Shown: positions 7,687 to 16,707 of the stretch, piece by piece | Layout of the letters: every line of letters starts with the position of its first letter | How positions within the stretch are numbered: the first letter of the stretch is position 1 | Source: an uncultured Bacteroidia bacterium | GTDB taxonomy: Bacteria > Bacteroidota > Bacteroidia > Bacteroidales > UBA932 | Assembly: GCA_902762435.1 (NCBI GenBank) | Contig: CACWOH010000011.1 | Span: forward strand, 1 to 64,000 | Direction: 5' to 3' | Length of the DNA: 64,000 bases | Program-made: the position numbers and the translations under genes | Notes under the pieces: model-generated | The model's input: only the letters and a program-made list of their open reading frames with translations | Databases searched by the model: none | Told to the model about the DNA's origin: nothing

Positions 7687-8924
7687 ACCGATTCCTGCCG
7701 CGCATACTGGCCCTCGCCCTGCTCCTGCTGCCGGTTCTTCCCGGCGCCCGGGCGCAGAACACGACCCAGCAGGAATCCCGCCGGGCGGCCCTCCAGAAGG
7801 AAATCGCCCAGCTGGAGCAGCAGATCAAGGAAAACACGGCCCGCAGCAACAGCGCCCTGAGCGAACTGACGCTCGTGCGCAAGCAGATCGCCACCCGGCG
7901 CAGCCTGGTGGAGGAGAGCGAGCGGGAGATCCGGCGCATTTCCGACACCATCGCCGTCCGGCAGGCCGCCGCGGACCGGCTGCAGCAGCGCCTCGAGTCC
8001 ATGGAAACCTATTACCACCGCCTGGTCCGGAATGCCTATAAGAACCGCGACGCGCGCGTGTGGTACTCTTATCTTCTCTCCAGCCGCGACCTCGGTCAGG
8101 CCACCCGCCGTTACGTCTATCTGCGCGACCTGTCCGGCGAGATGAACGCGCAGGCGCGCAAACTCAAGGGCCTGCGGGCCGAACTCGGCGAGGAACTGGT
8201 CCGGCTTGCCGCGCTTCGCAGCGAGGCGGAGGCCGTCAAGAAGGAGCACGAGCAGGAACTCCAGGGGCTCCGCAAATCCGAGCTCCGTTCGGACCAGCTG
8301 GTCTCCGACCTCAAGAAGGACAAGACGCTCTACCAGCGGCAGCTGAACGCCAAGCGCAAGCAGGTGGAGGCGCTGAACCGCGAGATCGAGCGCATCATCG
8401 CGCAGGCCCTGGAAGAGGCCCGCCGCAAGGAACAGGAGGCGGCTGCCGCCAGGAAGAACGGTGAAAAGAACGCCGGATCCACGACGCAGACCAAGCCGGT
8501 GGACGTCAAGCTGGCGGGCGAGTTCGCCGCCAACAAGGGCAAGCTGCCCTGGCCGGCCGACGGCCCTGTGGTGGAAAGTTTCGGGCGGCACAACCATCCG
8601 GTCTATACCACGCTGGTGATGCCCGCCAACAACGGCGTGAACATCGGCCTGTCCCGCGGCGCCGAGGTGCGGGCGGTCTTCGACGGGGAGGTGAAGCGCA
8701 TCATCGTGATGCCGGGCTACGGCCGCTGCGTACTGGTCCAGCACGGAACGTATTTCACCTTCTACTGCAAGCTGGGCGACGTACAGGTCAAGTCGGGCGA
8801 CGACGTCAAGACAGGCCAGGTGCTGGGCCGCATCGACACGATCGACGGCCAGACCCAGCTGCATTTCGAGGTCTGGAAGGAAAAGGATCCGGAAAACCCG
8901 GAACTCTGGTTGCGGAAGAAATAG
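7683..8924 (+). CDS. envC: EnvC-like murein hydrolase activator
   Basis: A 413-residue protein with a signal peptide ending near ARAQN, a long coiled coil (about residues 25-260, heptad-rich with KEIAQLEQQIKENTARS and similar), a short linker, and a C-terminal LytM/M23 domain (about 285-413). The LytM metal site is degenerate: NNGVNIG stands where active enzymes have HxGxD, and QLHFEV replaces the HxH motif. That is typical of EnvC/NlpD-type activators that switch on amidases rather than cut peptidoglycan themselves. It starts within the stop codon of the TPR lipoprotein gene. No amidase is in the window. Confidence 0.9.
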   Translation: MNRFLPRILALALLLLPVLPGARAQNTTQQESRRAALQKEIAQLEQQIKENTARSNSALSELTLVRKQIATRRSLVEESEREIRRISDTIAVRQAAADRLQQRLESMETYYHRLVRNAYKNRDARVWYSYLLSSRDLGQATRRYVYLRDLSGEMNAQARKLKGLRAELGEELVRLAALRSEAEAVKKEHEQELQGLRKSELRSDQLVSDLKKDKTLYQRQLNAKRKQVEALNREIERIIAQALEEARRKEQEAAAARKNGEKNAGSTTQTKPVDVKLAGEFAANKGKLPWPADGPVVESFGRHNHPVYTTLVMPANNGVNIGLSRGAEVRAVFDGEVKRIIVMPGYGRCVLVQHGTYFTFYCKLGDVQVKSGDDVKTGQVLGRIDTIDGQTQLHFEVWKEKDPENPELWLRKK

Positions 8925-8925
8925 A

Positions 8926-9576
8926 TCAGCCGACCACCCACACGAGGACGTGGCGGTCGAAGGTGATGTACTGGAGTTCGAGCTCCTCTTCGAAGCCGTC
9001 CTTGTCCGTGAAGGTGGCTTCCAGTTCCCCCTCGCCGCGCAGGCGGAAGTCTTCGATCTCGATCTGCTCGGCGAAGTCCACCTTGTACTGGGACATTTTC
9101 TTGTAGATGGCCTCCTTGGCGCACCAGTAGATGGCCAGCTGCTCGTTGCGCTCGTCCTCGTCCAGTTCGTCCACCTCTTCGATCTCGTCTTCCGAGAGGG
9201 CTTTCTTCCGGACGGCCGAAAAATCGCGGTCGAGCGACTCGCAGTCGATGCCCACCTCGTCCGTCGGGTTGAGGATGACGGCGACGTAGCGCTGCGTGTG
9301 CGTGATGCTGATATTGATGGCGGAGTTCTCGATGTACGGCTTGCCGTTGTCGTGGTGGCTCAGGTACACCTTCTCCTCGAACATGGCGTCAAGCAGGGCC
9401 CGGACGGCCAGTTTCTGCTTGCGAAGGGATTCGCTCTTGATGTAGGAAATTTCCTCCATTTCGTCGGAGGGGACGCTTGTGAGTGCGCGGAGTTCCGCTT
9501 CGGTTTCAGTGATTTGCCAGACCCCCACACGCGAGTGGTAGTCGTCGTCGAGATCCTTGATAAGATATAGTGCCAT
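8926..9576 (-). CDS. 4'-phosphopantetheinyl transferase superfamily protein
   Basis: A 216-residue PPTase, which moves the phosphopantetheine arm from CoA to acyl- or peptidyl-carrier proteins. The superfamily motifs are visible: NISITHTQRYVAV, VGIDCESLDRD (the Mg-binding Asp/Glu of motif 2), and WCAKEAIYKKMSQ (motif 3). Size fits the Sfp-like group in Bacteroidota. The start is placed at Met 9576 because the upstream in-frame codons to 9597 overlap the -7 element at 9595-9602. It is convergent with envC, one base from its stop, and divergent from mdh. Confidence 0.88.
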   Translation of the reverse strand: MALYLIKDLDDDYHSRVGVWQITETEAELRALTSVPSDEMEEISYIKSESLRKQKLAVRALLDAMFEEKVYLSHHDNGKPYIENSAINISITHTQRYVAVILNPTDEVGIDCESLDRDFSAVRKKALSEDEIEEVDELDEDERNEQLAIYWCAKEAIYKKMSQYKVDFAEQIEIEDFRLRGEGELEATFTDKDGFEEELELQYITFDRHVLVWVVG

Positions 9577-9594
9577 AAAACGTTTATAACGTCG

Positions 9595-9602
9595 CAAAGA
9601 TA
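9595..9602 (-). promoter_or_regulatory. -7 element of PPTase gene
   Basis: TATCTTTG on the minus strand matches TAnnTTTG and lies 18 bases before the ATG at 9576, which fixes that start over the longer reading frame. Confidence 0.65.
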
Positions 9603-9613
9603 ATGATTTTTTG

Positions 9614-9621
9614 TATATTTG
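9614..9621 (+). promoter_or_regulatory. -7 element of mdh
   Basis: TATATTTG matches TAnnTTTG. The leader to the ATG at 9660 would be about 33 bases, longer than most others in this window. It is divergent from the PPTase promoter, only 11 bases away. Confidence 0.65.
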
Positions 9622-9659
9622 CGCCGTTTTTCAGAAAGACGTCTTTTGAAACGAGTATT

Positions 9660-10646
9660 ATGAACTATCTTACCAACGAGAAACTCGTCATTGTCGGTGC
9701 CGCGGGCATGATCGGATCAAATATGGCCCAGACCGCACTGATGCTCAAGCTTACCCCGAACGTGTGCCTTTACGACGTGTATGAGCCCGGTCTGCTCGGC
9801 GTCGTGGCCGAAATGGACCATTGCGCGTTCGAAGGTGCCAACATTACCTGGTCGACGGACCCCGCCGTCGCCTTCAAGGATGCGAAATACATCATTTCCT
9901 CCGGCGGTGCGCCCCGTAAGGAAGGTATGACCCGTGAGGACCTGCTCAAGGGCAACTGCCAGATTGCCGAGGAGTTCGGCAAGAATGTCCGGAAGTATTG
10001 CCCCGACGTGAAGCACATCGTCATCATCTTCAACCCGGCCGACCTGACCGGTCTGGTGGTCCTGCTCCACGCCGGCGTCAAGCCGTCCTGCGTGACCACG
10101 CTCTCCGCCCTCGACTCCACCCGTCTCCAGGAGAGCCTCGCCCGGACCTTCGGCGTCCAGCAGAGCAAGGTGACCGGCGCCTACACCTACGGCGGTCACG
10201 GCGAGGTGATGGCCGTGTTCGCCTCCAAGGCGCTCATCGACGGCAAGCCGCTGTCCAAGCTGCCCCTTTCTCCCGAAATGTGGGCGCAGATCAAGTACAA
10301 GACCGTCCAGGGCGGTTCCAACATCATGCGCCTGCGTGGCCGTACCTCTTTCCAGAGCCCGGCCTACAACGCCGTGAAGATGATCGAGGCCGCGATGGGC
10401 GGCGACAAGTTCACCTGGCCTTCCGGCTGCTACGTCAACACCCCTGACTACCAGAACGTGATGATGGCCATGCCGTCCGTGATCGACGCCACCGGCGTGC
10501 ACTTCACCGACCCGGTGGGCACCGCGGAGGAACTCGCCGAGCTGAGGGCTTCCTACGAGCACCTCTGCGACATGCGCGACGAGGTCATCCGGCTCGGCAT
10601 CATCCCGCCCGTGTCCGAGTGGCATTCGTGTAACCCGAATCTCTGA
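9660..10646 (+). CDS. mdh: Malate dehydrogenase, LDH/MDH family
   Basis: A 328-residue NAD-dependent dehydrogenase that interconverts malate and oxaloacetate. It has the nucleotide-binding glycine motif GAAGMIG at about 11-17, the LYDVYEPG strand with the Asp that selects NAD, the ISSGGAPRKEGMTREDLLKGN loop with substrate-binding Arg, FNPADLTG, and the catalytic His in YGGHGEVM. The long mobile-loop region and CNPNL C-terminus resemble the Bacteroidales malate dehydrogenases used in the reductive branch to succinate/propionate. It is monocistronic or reads into tRNA-Pro, which starts 14 bases after the stop. Confidence 0.92.
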   Translation: MNYLTNEKLVIVGAAGMIGSNMAQTALMLKLTPNVCLYDVYEPGLLGVVAEMDHCAFEGANITWSTDPAVAFKDAKYIISSGGAPRKEGMTREDLLKGNCQIAEEFGKNVRKYCPDVKHIVIIFNPADLTGLVVLLHAGVKPSCVTTLSALDSTRLQESLARTFGVQQSKVTGAYTYGGHGEVMAVFASKALIDGKPLSKLPLSPEMWAQIKYKTVQGGSNIMRLRGRTSFQSPAYNAVKMIEAAMGGDKFTWPSGCYVNTPDYQNVMMAMPSVIDATGVHFTDPVGTAEELAELRASYEHLCDMRDEVIRLGIIPPVSEWHSCNPNL

Positions 10647-10660
10647 GCCTGACCCCTTCT

Positions 10661-10734
10661 CGGGGTGTGGCGCAGTTGGCTAGCGCATCTGGTTTGGGAC
10701 CAGAGGGTCGAAAGTTCGAGTCTTTTCACCCCGA
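10661..10734 (+). tRNA. tRNA-Pro (anticodon TGG)
   Basis: A full cloverleaf can be drawn: acceptor CGGGGTG (10661-10667) with CACCCCG (10727-10733), a D-arm with GCGC, anticodon stem TCTGG/CCAGA, loop TTTGGGA with anticodon TGG at 10695-10697, and T-arm with TTCGAGT loop. Discriminator base A at 10734. The CCA end is not encoded in full (ACCT follows). It sits between mdh and the LolD-like gene, whose ATG is eight bases after the tRNA. Confidence 0.96.
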
Positions 10735-10742
10735 CCTCTGAT

Positions 10743-11394
<652 letters not shown>

Positions 11395-11402
<8 letters not shown>

Positions 11403-12384
11403 GAAGGGCTTCCAGAAGCAGTTCGAACAGGCGGGGCTTGGCGTAACGGTCGAGCTCCGCCTCTTCGATCCAGGACCAGCCCTCCGGCAGGGCGGGCTCC
11501 TCCGCCGGCTCCCACAGATAGAAATCCACGATCAGCGTGCGGTGGGTCAGCTGGTGTTTCACGCCTTTTTTCAGCAGTTTACCGCGCGAACCGCCGGAAC
11601 CCGGGTCGCAGACCAGCGGTTCATACAGGCCCGCCCAGATGTCGCCCGTGCCGCGGCGGCGGATGGCGGTACGCCCGTGGAAGCGCACGTACACATAGTC
11701 GAAGCGCCGTTCCTGCACGGCGGCCCCCTTCTCCCGGACCGGCAGGCTGTCCACCCGTCCGGTGGCGAGGGCGGCGCAGCTGTCCGCCAGCGGGCAGCGC
11801 GCGCAGGCGGGGGAGGCGGGGGTGCAGAGGGTGGCCCCGAAATCCATCATCGCCTGGTTGAAGTCGCCCGGCCGGTCCGGCGGGAGGAGCGACTGCGCGA
11901 GCGCGGTGAACTCCTTCTTCGCGGCCGTCGAGCCCACGGGGGTCGGAATGCCGAAATGGCGCGCAAGCACGCGGTATACGTTGCCGTCCACCACGGCGGC
12001 GGGGATGCCGAAGGCGAAAGAAGCGATCGCGGCGGCGGTGTAGTCGCCCACGCCCTTCAGGGCGCGGATTCCCGCCAGCGTGTCCGGGAAACGGCCCTGC
12101 GCGGCGATCTGGCGGGCGGCGGTAAGCAGGTTGCGCGCCCGGCTGTAATAGCCGAGCCCCTGCCAGAGCCGCAGGACGTCGTCCTCCTGCGCGGCGGCGA
12201 GCGCCTGCACGTCCGGATAGGTCTGCAGGAAGCGTTCCCAGTAGGAGCGTCCCTGCGCGATGCGCGTCTGCTGGAGGATGATCTCGCTGAGCCAGATGGC
12301 ATAAGGGTCCCGGGTGCGGCGCCAGGGGAGGTCCCGCCCGTTCGCATCATACCAGTCCAGCAGGGTGTCGGAGAACAGTCGCAT
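11395..12384 (-). CDS. mutY: A/G-specific adenine glycosylase MutY
   Basis: A 329-residue DNA repair enzyme that removes adenine mispaired with 8-oxoguanine. It has the helix-hairpin-helix [18 protein letters not shown] with the catalytic Asp just after ([10 protein letters not shown]), the opening motif [24 protein letters not shown] (given here in parts: [19 protein letters not shown]), and a [4Fe-4S] cluster motif Cx6Cx2Cx5C ([17 protein letters not shown]). The C-terminal NUDIX-like domain recognises 8-oxoG. A -7 element (12389-12396) lies four bases before the start. Confidence 0.95.
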
Positions 12385-12388
12385 GCCG

Positions 12389-12396
12389 CAAAATTA
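12389..12396 (-). promoter_or_regulatory. -7 element of mutY
   Basis: TAATTTTG on the minus strand matches TAnnTTTG; only four bases separate it from the ATG at 12384, predicting a leaderless mRNA. Confidence 0.6.
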
Positions 12397-12426
12397 ACAA
12401 ATAAAGGCGTATTCCGTTTTTTTTCC

Positions 12427-12434
12427 TATTTTTG
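12427..12434 (+). promoter_or_regulatory. -7 element of barrel protein gene 12459-13076
   Basis: TATTTTTG matches TAnnTTTG; the leader to the GTG at 12459 would be about 20 bases. Confidence 0.6.
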
Positions 12435-12458
12435 CACACTGACTAAAACAGAACGAAC

Positions 12459-13076
12459 GTGAAAAGATTCCAGATCATCCTTGCCGTAACCCTCGCCCTC
12501 CTGGGCGGGCAGGCGGCCTCCGCCCAGCGGTACGGGTCGGTCAGCGCCGGATATGCCGCCACGGCCTTTTCCGGAGCGGACTGCTCGAACTTCCTGAGCT
12601 CTCTCCCGCTGCACGGCTTCTATGCCGGCGCCACCCGCGAGTACTATTTCTCCGCGCTGGCCGGGCTGACTTTTGAACCGGGCTTCTTCTATTACTATCA
12701 GTCCGCGAGGAACGAACAGCTTCTCGCAGGGGACAACTCCCGATACGTCAAGATGCACTATGTGTCCCTGCCGTTCAACGTCAAGTATACTGTAGATTTC
12801 ACACCCGGGTTCCGGGGCGCTTTCTACACCGGTCCGGTGATGAACATCGGCTTGTTCGGCAATCTCTATGAGGACAAGTTCCCCACGAACACGAGCCTGA
12901 CCGATGCTACGCACCACCTGACGCGCGTGAACGCACAGTGGGATTTCGGCCTGGCATTCACCATCGCCGAAGCCGTGCAGCTGCGCCTGGGCTATGCCAT
13001 CGGCCTCAGCCGGCTCGTCCCTGAACAAGAAGTCCGCCCCAACACGTTCACGGTCGGGGCGGCCATCCTGTTCTGA
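12459..13076 (+). CDS. Outer-membrane beta-barrel protein (PorT-like)
   Basis: A 205-residue secreted protein. The N-terminus is a clear Sec signal (MKRFQIILAVTLALL then AASAQ cleavage). The rest alternates polar and hydrophobic residues in barrel-like strands (REYYFSALAGLTFEPGFFYYY; YVSLPFNVKYTVDF; NTFTVGAAILF) with aromatic girdles and a terminal Phe. It fits the PF13568-type small barrels of Bacteroidota. The start codon is GTG. No function can be assigned. Confidence 0.82.
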   Translation: MKRFQIILAVTLALLGGQAASAQRYGSVSAGYAATAFSGADCSNFLSSLPLHGFYAGATREYYFSALAGLTFEPGFFYYYQSARNEQLLAGDNSRYVKMHYVSLPFNVKYTVDFTPGFRGAFYTGPVMNIGLFGNLYEDKFPTNTSLTDATHHLTRVNAQWDFGLAFTIAEAVQLRLGYAIGLSRLVPEQEVRPNTFTVGAAILF

Positions 13077-13092
13077 TCGGGAAGACGGGCCG

Positions 13093-13356
13093 TCAGGCCT
13101 TCTTGCAGCCCCTGCGGGCCTGGACCTTCTCCTTGGCGTCGGCGTAGAGGTCTTTCACCTCCTCGCCGATTTCTGCGGCCTTGACCTTGGCCTTGCCGGC
13201 GACCTCGATCGCCTCTTCCTTCAGTTCCGCGGCTTTGACTTTGGCTTTCCCGGCGAGTTCGCCGGCCTTGATCTTCGCGTACTCCTTGGCCTCTTCGAAC
13301 GTCACCTTGCCGTCCCCGTCGAGGTCCATCGCTTTCTTTTTGGGTTCTTCGCTCAT
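13093..13356 (-). CDS. Small EF-hand protein with amphipathic repeat helix
   Basis: An 87-residue, highly charged protein. Residues 11-22 (DLDGDGKVTFEE) are a canonical 12-residue EF-hand loop with Asp at 1, 3 and 5, Gly at 6, Val at 8 and Glu at 12. The rest is a helical repeat in which the block GKAKVKAAE occurs twice, at about 36-44 and 54-62, giving an 18-residue periodicity, a pattern like LEA or apolipoprotein-type helices. No signal peptide or TM segment is present. A single EF-hand is normally half a calcium site, so dimerisation is possible. Its function is unknown. Confidence 0.78.
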   Translation of the reverse strand: MSEEPKKKAMDLDGDGKVTFEEAKEYAKIKAGELAGKAKVKAAELKEEAIEVAGKAKVKAAEIGEEVKDLYADAKEKVQARRGCKKA

Positions 13357-13385
13357 GGTATCTTGGTTTTAGGGTTATGCCTGTA

Positions 13386-13393
13386 CAAAAATA
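13386..13393 (-). promoter_or_regulatory. -7 element of EF-hand gene
   Basis: TATTTTTG on the minus strand matches TAnnTTTG about 29 bases before the ATG at 13356. Confidence 0.55.
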
Positions 13394-13425
13394 GCATTTT
13401 CTCCGGAATTGCATCCAAAAAGCCG

Positions 13426-13433
13426 TATATTTG
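13426..13433 (+). promoter_or_regulatory. -7 element of DUF456 gene
   Basis: TATATTTG matches TAnnTTTG, four bases before the ATG at 13438; a leaderless mRNA is predicted. Confidence 0.65.
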
Positions 13434-13437
13434 AGGT

Positions 13438-13929
13438 ATGAATGTCGTGATGATCGTACTCGCCGTGCTCCTGGGTGTCGTGGGCATCGTAGGCAGCATC
13501 GTACCGGGCCTGCCCGGGCCGCCGCTCAGCTGGGTGGGACTGCTGCTGATGTACTTTTTCGGTGGCACCAACGGCGCGGGGGAGAGCATGTCGCTCGCGT
13601 TCCTGCTGGTCTGGCTGGGCGTGACGGTGGTGGTGACGGTGGTGGACTACCTGGTGCCCGCCTGGTTCACCAAGCTGACGGGCGGCAGTCAATACGCCTC
13701 GCGGGGCGCCATCATCGGCCTGCTGGCCGGACTCATCTTTCCGCTGCCCTTCGGGATGGTCGTCTCCTCCCTGCTGTGCGCGTTCCTGTTTGAGCTGGTC
13801 TTCGGCGGAAAAGGGACGGGCGAGTCGCTCAAATCCTCGTTCGGCGCCTTCCTGGGCTTCCTTTCGGGCACGGGCATCAAGCTGATCTCGTCCGCGCTGA
13901 TGCTCTACTACATCATCGTCTATATCTAG
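13438..13929 (+). CDS. DUF456 family membrane protein
   Basis: A 163-residue integral membrane protein with about four hydrophobic segments (near residues 1-20, 50-72, 85-115 and 135-160). It carries the DUF456 pattern of a Gly/Pro-rich loop (GIVGSIVPGLPGPPLSW) after the first helix and GAIIGLLAGLIF in the third. The family is widespread and has no established function. Its last four bases overlap the convergent VTT-type gene. Confidence 0.85.
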   Translation: MNVVMIVLAVLLGVVGIVGSIVPGLPGPPLSWVGLLLMYFFGGTNGAGESMSLAFLLVWLGVTVVVTVVDYLVPAWFTKLTGGSQYASRGAIIGLLAGLIFPLPFGMVVSSLLCAFLFELVFGGKGTGESLKSSFGAFLGFLSGTGIKLISSALMLYYIIVYI

Positions 13930-14363
13930 AACAGGCCCACCACGAGGTTCCAGATCAGGAATCGGGCCAGTTTGCCCACGAACAGCAGGACGAAGGTCCA
14001 GCCCGGGGCGGTCCTGTAGAATCCCAGCGCCAGCACGAGGATGTCCCCGATGATGGGAATACCGCTCAGCAAGGCGAGCCAGGCCCCGTATCTCTGCACG
14101 GACTTCTGGTGTTTCTCCAGCTTTTCGCGGCTCACCTTCAGCCATTTCTCGATCCATTCCCATTTGCCGAGCCAGCCCAGGCCGTAGGTGAGCAGGCTTC
14201 CCGCCCAGCTGCCCGTCGTGCCGGCGACCAGGCAGCCGACAGGATTCCGCGTCGCCGCCAGGATGGCGATGTACAGGGCGTCCGAACTGAAGGGAAAGAT
14301 GGAGGCGGCGAGTGCGCTCCCGAGGAACAGGCCCAGCAGGCCGAGGCTCTCCAACCACTCCAT
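13926..14363 (-). CDS. YqaA-like small VTT/DedA-type membrane protein
   Basis: A 145-residue membrane protein of the YqaA group of the SNARE-associated/VTT (DedA) superfamily. It has FLGSALAASIFPFSSDAL near the N-terminus, the Gly-rich re-entrant segment VAGTTGSWAGSLLTYGLG, an amphipathic linker, and GAWLALLSGIPIIGDILVLALGF. VTT proteins are linked to lipid scrambling or flippase activity. It is the last gene of the long minus-strand operon; its start abuts the ABC exporter's stop codon directly (14363/14364). Confidence 0.85.
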   Translation of the reverse strand: MEWLESLGLLGLFLGSALAASIFPFSSDALYIAILAATRNPVGCLVAGTTGSWAGSLLTYGLGWLGKWEWIEKWLKVSREKLEKHQKSVQRYGAWLALLSGIPIIGDILVLALGFYRTAPGWTFVLLFVGKLARFLIWNLVVGLF

Positions 14364-15995
14364 CTAGACGCGCAGGATGGCATCCGCCCGGGCGGAAATC
14401 GCGTCGCGGTGGGAGATGAACAACAGGGTCTTGTTGCCGTGGAAACGGCCGTAGAGGCGGTCCAGCAGGGTCGCTTCGGTCTCGGTGTCCAGGGCGGAGG
14501 TGGCTTCGTCCAGGATGAGCGCGCCGCCCTCGCGCAGCAGGGCGCGGGCGATGGCGATGCGCTGGCACTGCCCTTCGCTCAGGCCGGATCCGGCTTCGCC
14601 GCAGGGTGTGTCCAGCCCGTCGGGCAGCTCCCAGACGAAGTCCGCCACGGCGGTATGCAGGGCCGTCCGGATCTGCTCCTCCGAGGCGTCGGCGCGGGCG
14701 AGCAGCAGGTTCTCGCGTATCGTGCCGCTGAGCAGGGAATTCCCCTGCGGAACATAGAGGAAATTGCCGCGCACGGCCGGTCCGGCGGGGAAGGCGCCCT
14801 CCGGGCCGTAAATCTCGATAGCGCCGGATTCGGGCTTCAGCAGGCCCAGCACCAGCCGGCTGAGGGTGCTCTTGCCCGAGCCCGTCTGGCCCATGATCAG
14901 CGTCAGCGTGCCCGGGGCGAAATCGTAGCTGAACGCATCCAGGACCGCTTCCGGCCGTTCCGGATAGTGGAAGTGCACGTCCGTGAGCCGGACGCCGGGG
15001 GCGCCGGAGAGGCGGACGCTTTCCGTGTCGGCCTCCTGCTCAAGTTCCTGCAGTTCCATCAGCCGCTCCACCGAAGTGGTGGCGTGGATGAAGGCGGGGA
15101 TCTGGCGGGCCAGCTCGGCGATGGGCCGCTGGACCTGGCCGACCAGCTGCAGGAAGGCGGTCATCATACCGTAGGTCACCACGCCGTCGCGGATGCCCAC
15201 CACGCCCCAGATGAAGGCGGCGGCATAGCCGCCCAGGAAGCCCAGGATCATGAAGGCGCGGGCCAGGGCGTTGTAATTGATGCGGGTGACGGTCTTGTCC
15301 AGCAGGTCCTGCTGGAGGATACCCAGGCGCGTGAGCACGCGCTCCGTGCCGATGAGCGTCAGCACCACGATGCGCTTCTGCAGGTTTTCCTGCATCAGCT
15401 GCTGGACTTCGGCGTCCTGCCGGCGGATGCTGTCGGTCAGGACCCGCAGCCGGCGGAAGAACATCCGGGATCCCACCACGGCGGCGCCCATCAGCACCAG
15501 CAGTACCCACAGCAGGTTCGGGGCCATCAGCAGCAGGTACACCGAGGCGGCGACCAACTGGATCAGGGTGACGGCCATGTCCGGGAGCCGGGTGCAGAGC
15601 AGGTCGGTGACCACGCGGACGTCTTCCTCGAGCCGGTTCACGGCGTCGCCGCTGCGGAAGGTCTCCCGCCCGGTGAAGCTGCTGCGCAGCACGGTGGAGA
15701 AGGTGCTTCTGCGCAGTCCGTTGCCGGTGCGGGTGGTGTTGTAGCTCTCCCACGCGGCGTGGCTGACCGAGCAGAGCAGCTGGACCAGCATGATGCCCAG
15801 CATGATGAAGATATGCGTCCGCAGGGGCGCGTCCAGCACGCCGGTGGCGATATCCACCAGGCGCTTGCAGATCCATACGAAGCCCAGGGAGGCGGCGATG
15901 CGGACGACACCGATCAGCACGCTGAGCGCCGACCGGCCCCGGACGGGGCGGGCCATCGGGCGCAGGCCGCGCAGGATCTGCCGGAGCGGGATCAT
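14364..15995 (-). CDS. ABC exporter, fused permease and ATPase
   Basis: A 543-residue half-transporter: about six TM helices in residues 1-300, then an ATPase domain with Walker A GQTGSGKST, Q-loop VPQGNSLLSG, signature LSEGQCQR, Walker B ALILDEATSALD and H-loop FISHRD. The signature has Glu where Gly is most common. Such exporters move lipids, peptides or drugs. It overlaps the PqqD-like gene by four bases and follows the kinase and S26-type peptidase genes, so a peptide substrate is an attractive but unproven guess. It carries no N-terminal C39 peptidase domain. Confidence 0.9.
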   Translation of the reverse strand: MIPLRQILRGLRPMARPVRGRSALSVLIGVVRIAASLGFVWICKRLVDIATGVLDAPLRTHIFIMLGIMLVQLLCSVSHAAWESYNTTRTGNGLRRSTFSTVLRSSFTGRETFRSGDAVNRLEEDVRVVTDLLCTRLPDMAVTLIQLVAASVYLLLMAPNLLWVLLVLMGAAVVGSRMFFRRLRVLTDSIRRQDAEVQQLMQENLQKRIVVLTLIGTERVLTRLGILQQDLLDKTVTRINYNALARAFMILGFLGGYAAAFIWGVVGIRDGVVTYGMMTAFLQLVGQVQRPIAELARQIPAFIHATTSVERLMELQELEQEADTESVRLSGAPGVRLTDVHFHYPERPEAVLDAFSYDFAPGTLTLIMGQTGSGKSTLSRLVLGLLKPESGAIEIYGPEGAFPAGPAVRGNFLYVPQGNSLLSGTIRENLLLARADASEEQIRTALHTAVADFVWELPDGLDTPCGEAGSGLSEGQCQRIAIARALLREGGALILDEATSALDTETEATLLDRLYGRFHGNKTLLFISHRDAISARADAILRV

Positions 15996-16261
15996 TCGGC
16001 GAGCAGGCCGGCATCCTGCCAGGATGCGGCGAGGGTCCGGGCGTCGGCGAGGGCCGTTTCCGCGGACACGTCATAGCGGTCCGTCAGCAGCCGGGCCATA
16101 TCCTCGGCCGTGAATTCGCGTTCTTTCAGTTCCTTGAACAGATAGGCGGCGGTGGCGTTCATCGACACCACCTTGCTGAAATCGATGCGGGCGATGCCGT
16201 CCCCCGTGACGATGAAATCGCCACCCAGCGGGCGCAGGACCAGTCCTTCGAGAATCTTCAT
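15992..16261 (-). CDS. PqqD-like (RRE fold) protein
   Basis: An 89-residue protein matching the PqqD/RiPP-recognition-element pattern: N-terminal strands (VLRPLGGDFIVTG, GIARIDFSKVV), the typical MNATAAYLFKELKEREFTAEDMARLL helix segment (here in parts: NATAAYLFKEL, FTAEDMARLL), and a C-terminal winged-helix-like part. In RiPP pathways such proteins bind a leader peptide and present it to modifying enzymes. Here it lies between an S26-type peptidase and an ABC exporter in a tight operon. No precursor gene was found nearby. Confidence 0.85.
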   Translation of the reverse strand: MKILEGLVLRPLGGDFIVTGDGIARIDFSKVVSMNATAAYLFKELKEREFTAEDMARLLTDRYDVSAETALADARTLAASWQDAGLLAE

Positions 16262-16275
16262 GGGATAAAGTACAT

Positions 16276-16707
16276 TTAAAGTTTCAAGAGTGTGCGCCGG
16301 TAAACGGCGAGGATATAACGCCGGACGGGCCTGAGGGCGCGCCAGACGCGGCCTTTTCCGGGCGCGCGGCGGCGTCCGTCAGGGCGGATGATTTCGGTCA
16401 CGGTGCCGATCACGTCCGCCGTCGTGCAGTGTTCGGTGCCCCGGAGGTTGCCGTCGCCCATCAGGGTGAGGGCCTCTCCGTCGATGGCGATGATGCGGTG
16501 GAGGATGTAGCGGCCGCCGGTACGCACCAGTACCATATCTCCCACGTCCACGCCGTCCATCCGGCGAAGCACCACGCGGTCCTTTCCGTTCCGGATGAAG
16601 GGCAGCATGCTGTTTCCGGTGGGCGTGATGACGGCCTCGTGTCCTTCGCGCAGGACGGTCGCCACCTCGCCGAGGAGGATGTCGTTGGGAATGATGCGTT
16701 TATCCAT
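16276..16707 (-). CDS. S24/S26-type peptidase, soluble SipW-like
   Basis: A 143-residue protein with the S26 signal-peptidase fold motifs: TGNSMLPFI containing the nucleophile Ser33, a segment GDMVLVRTGGRYILHRI with His70 where bacterial SPase I would have Lys, and LMGDGN with Asp85. A Ser-His-Asp arrangement is that of SipW/Sec11-type enzymes. Unlike those enzymes it has no N-terminal TM helix, although the C-terminal helix (VRRYILAVYRRTLLKL) could bind a membrane. It overlaps the kinase gene by eight bases. It may process a peptide made or carried by the neighbouring PqqD/ABC system. Confidence 0.8.
   Translation of the reverse strand: MDKRIIPNDILLGEVATVLREGHEAVITPTGNSMLPFIRNGKDRVVLRRMDGVDVGDMVLVRTGGRYILHRIIAIDGEALTLMGDGNLRGTEHCTTADVIGTVTEIIRPDGRRRAPGKGRVWRALRPVRRYILAVYRRTLLKL

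Noticed and set aside
14109..16076. A 655-codon plus-strand frame opposite the ABC exporter
   Set aside because: Gln/Gly/Asp-rich shadow without motif; the ABC exporter's Walker and signature motifs are intact on the minus strand.
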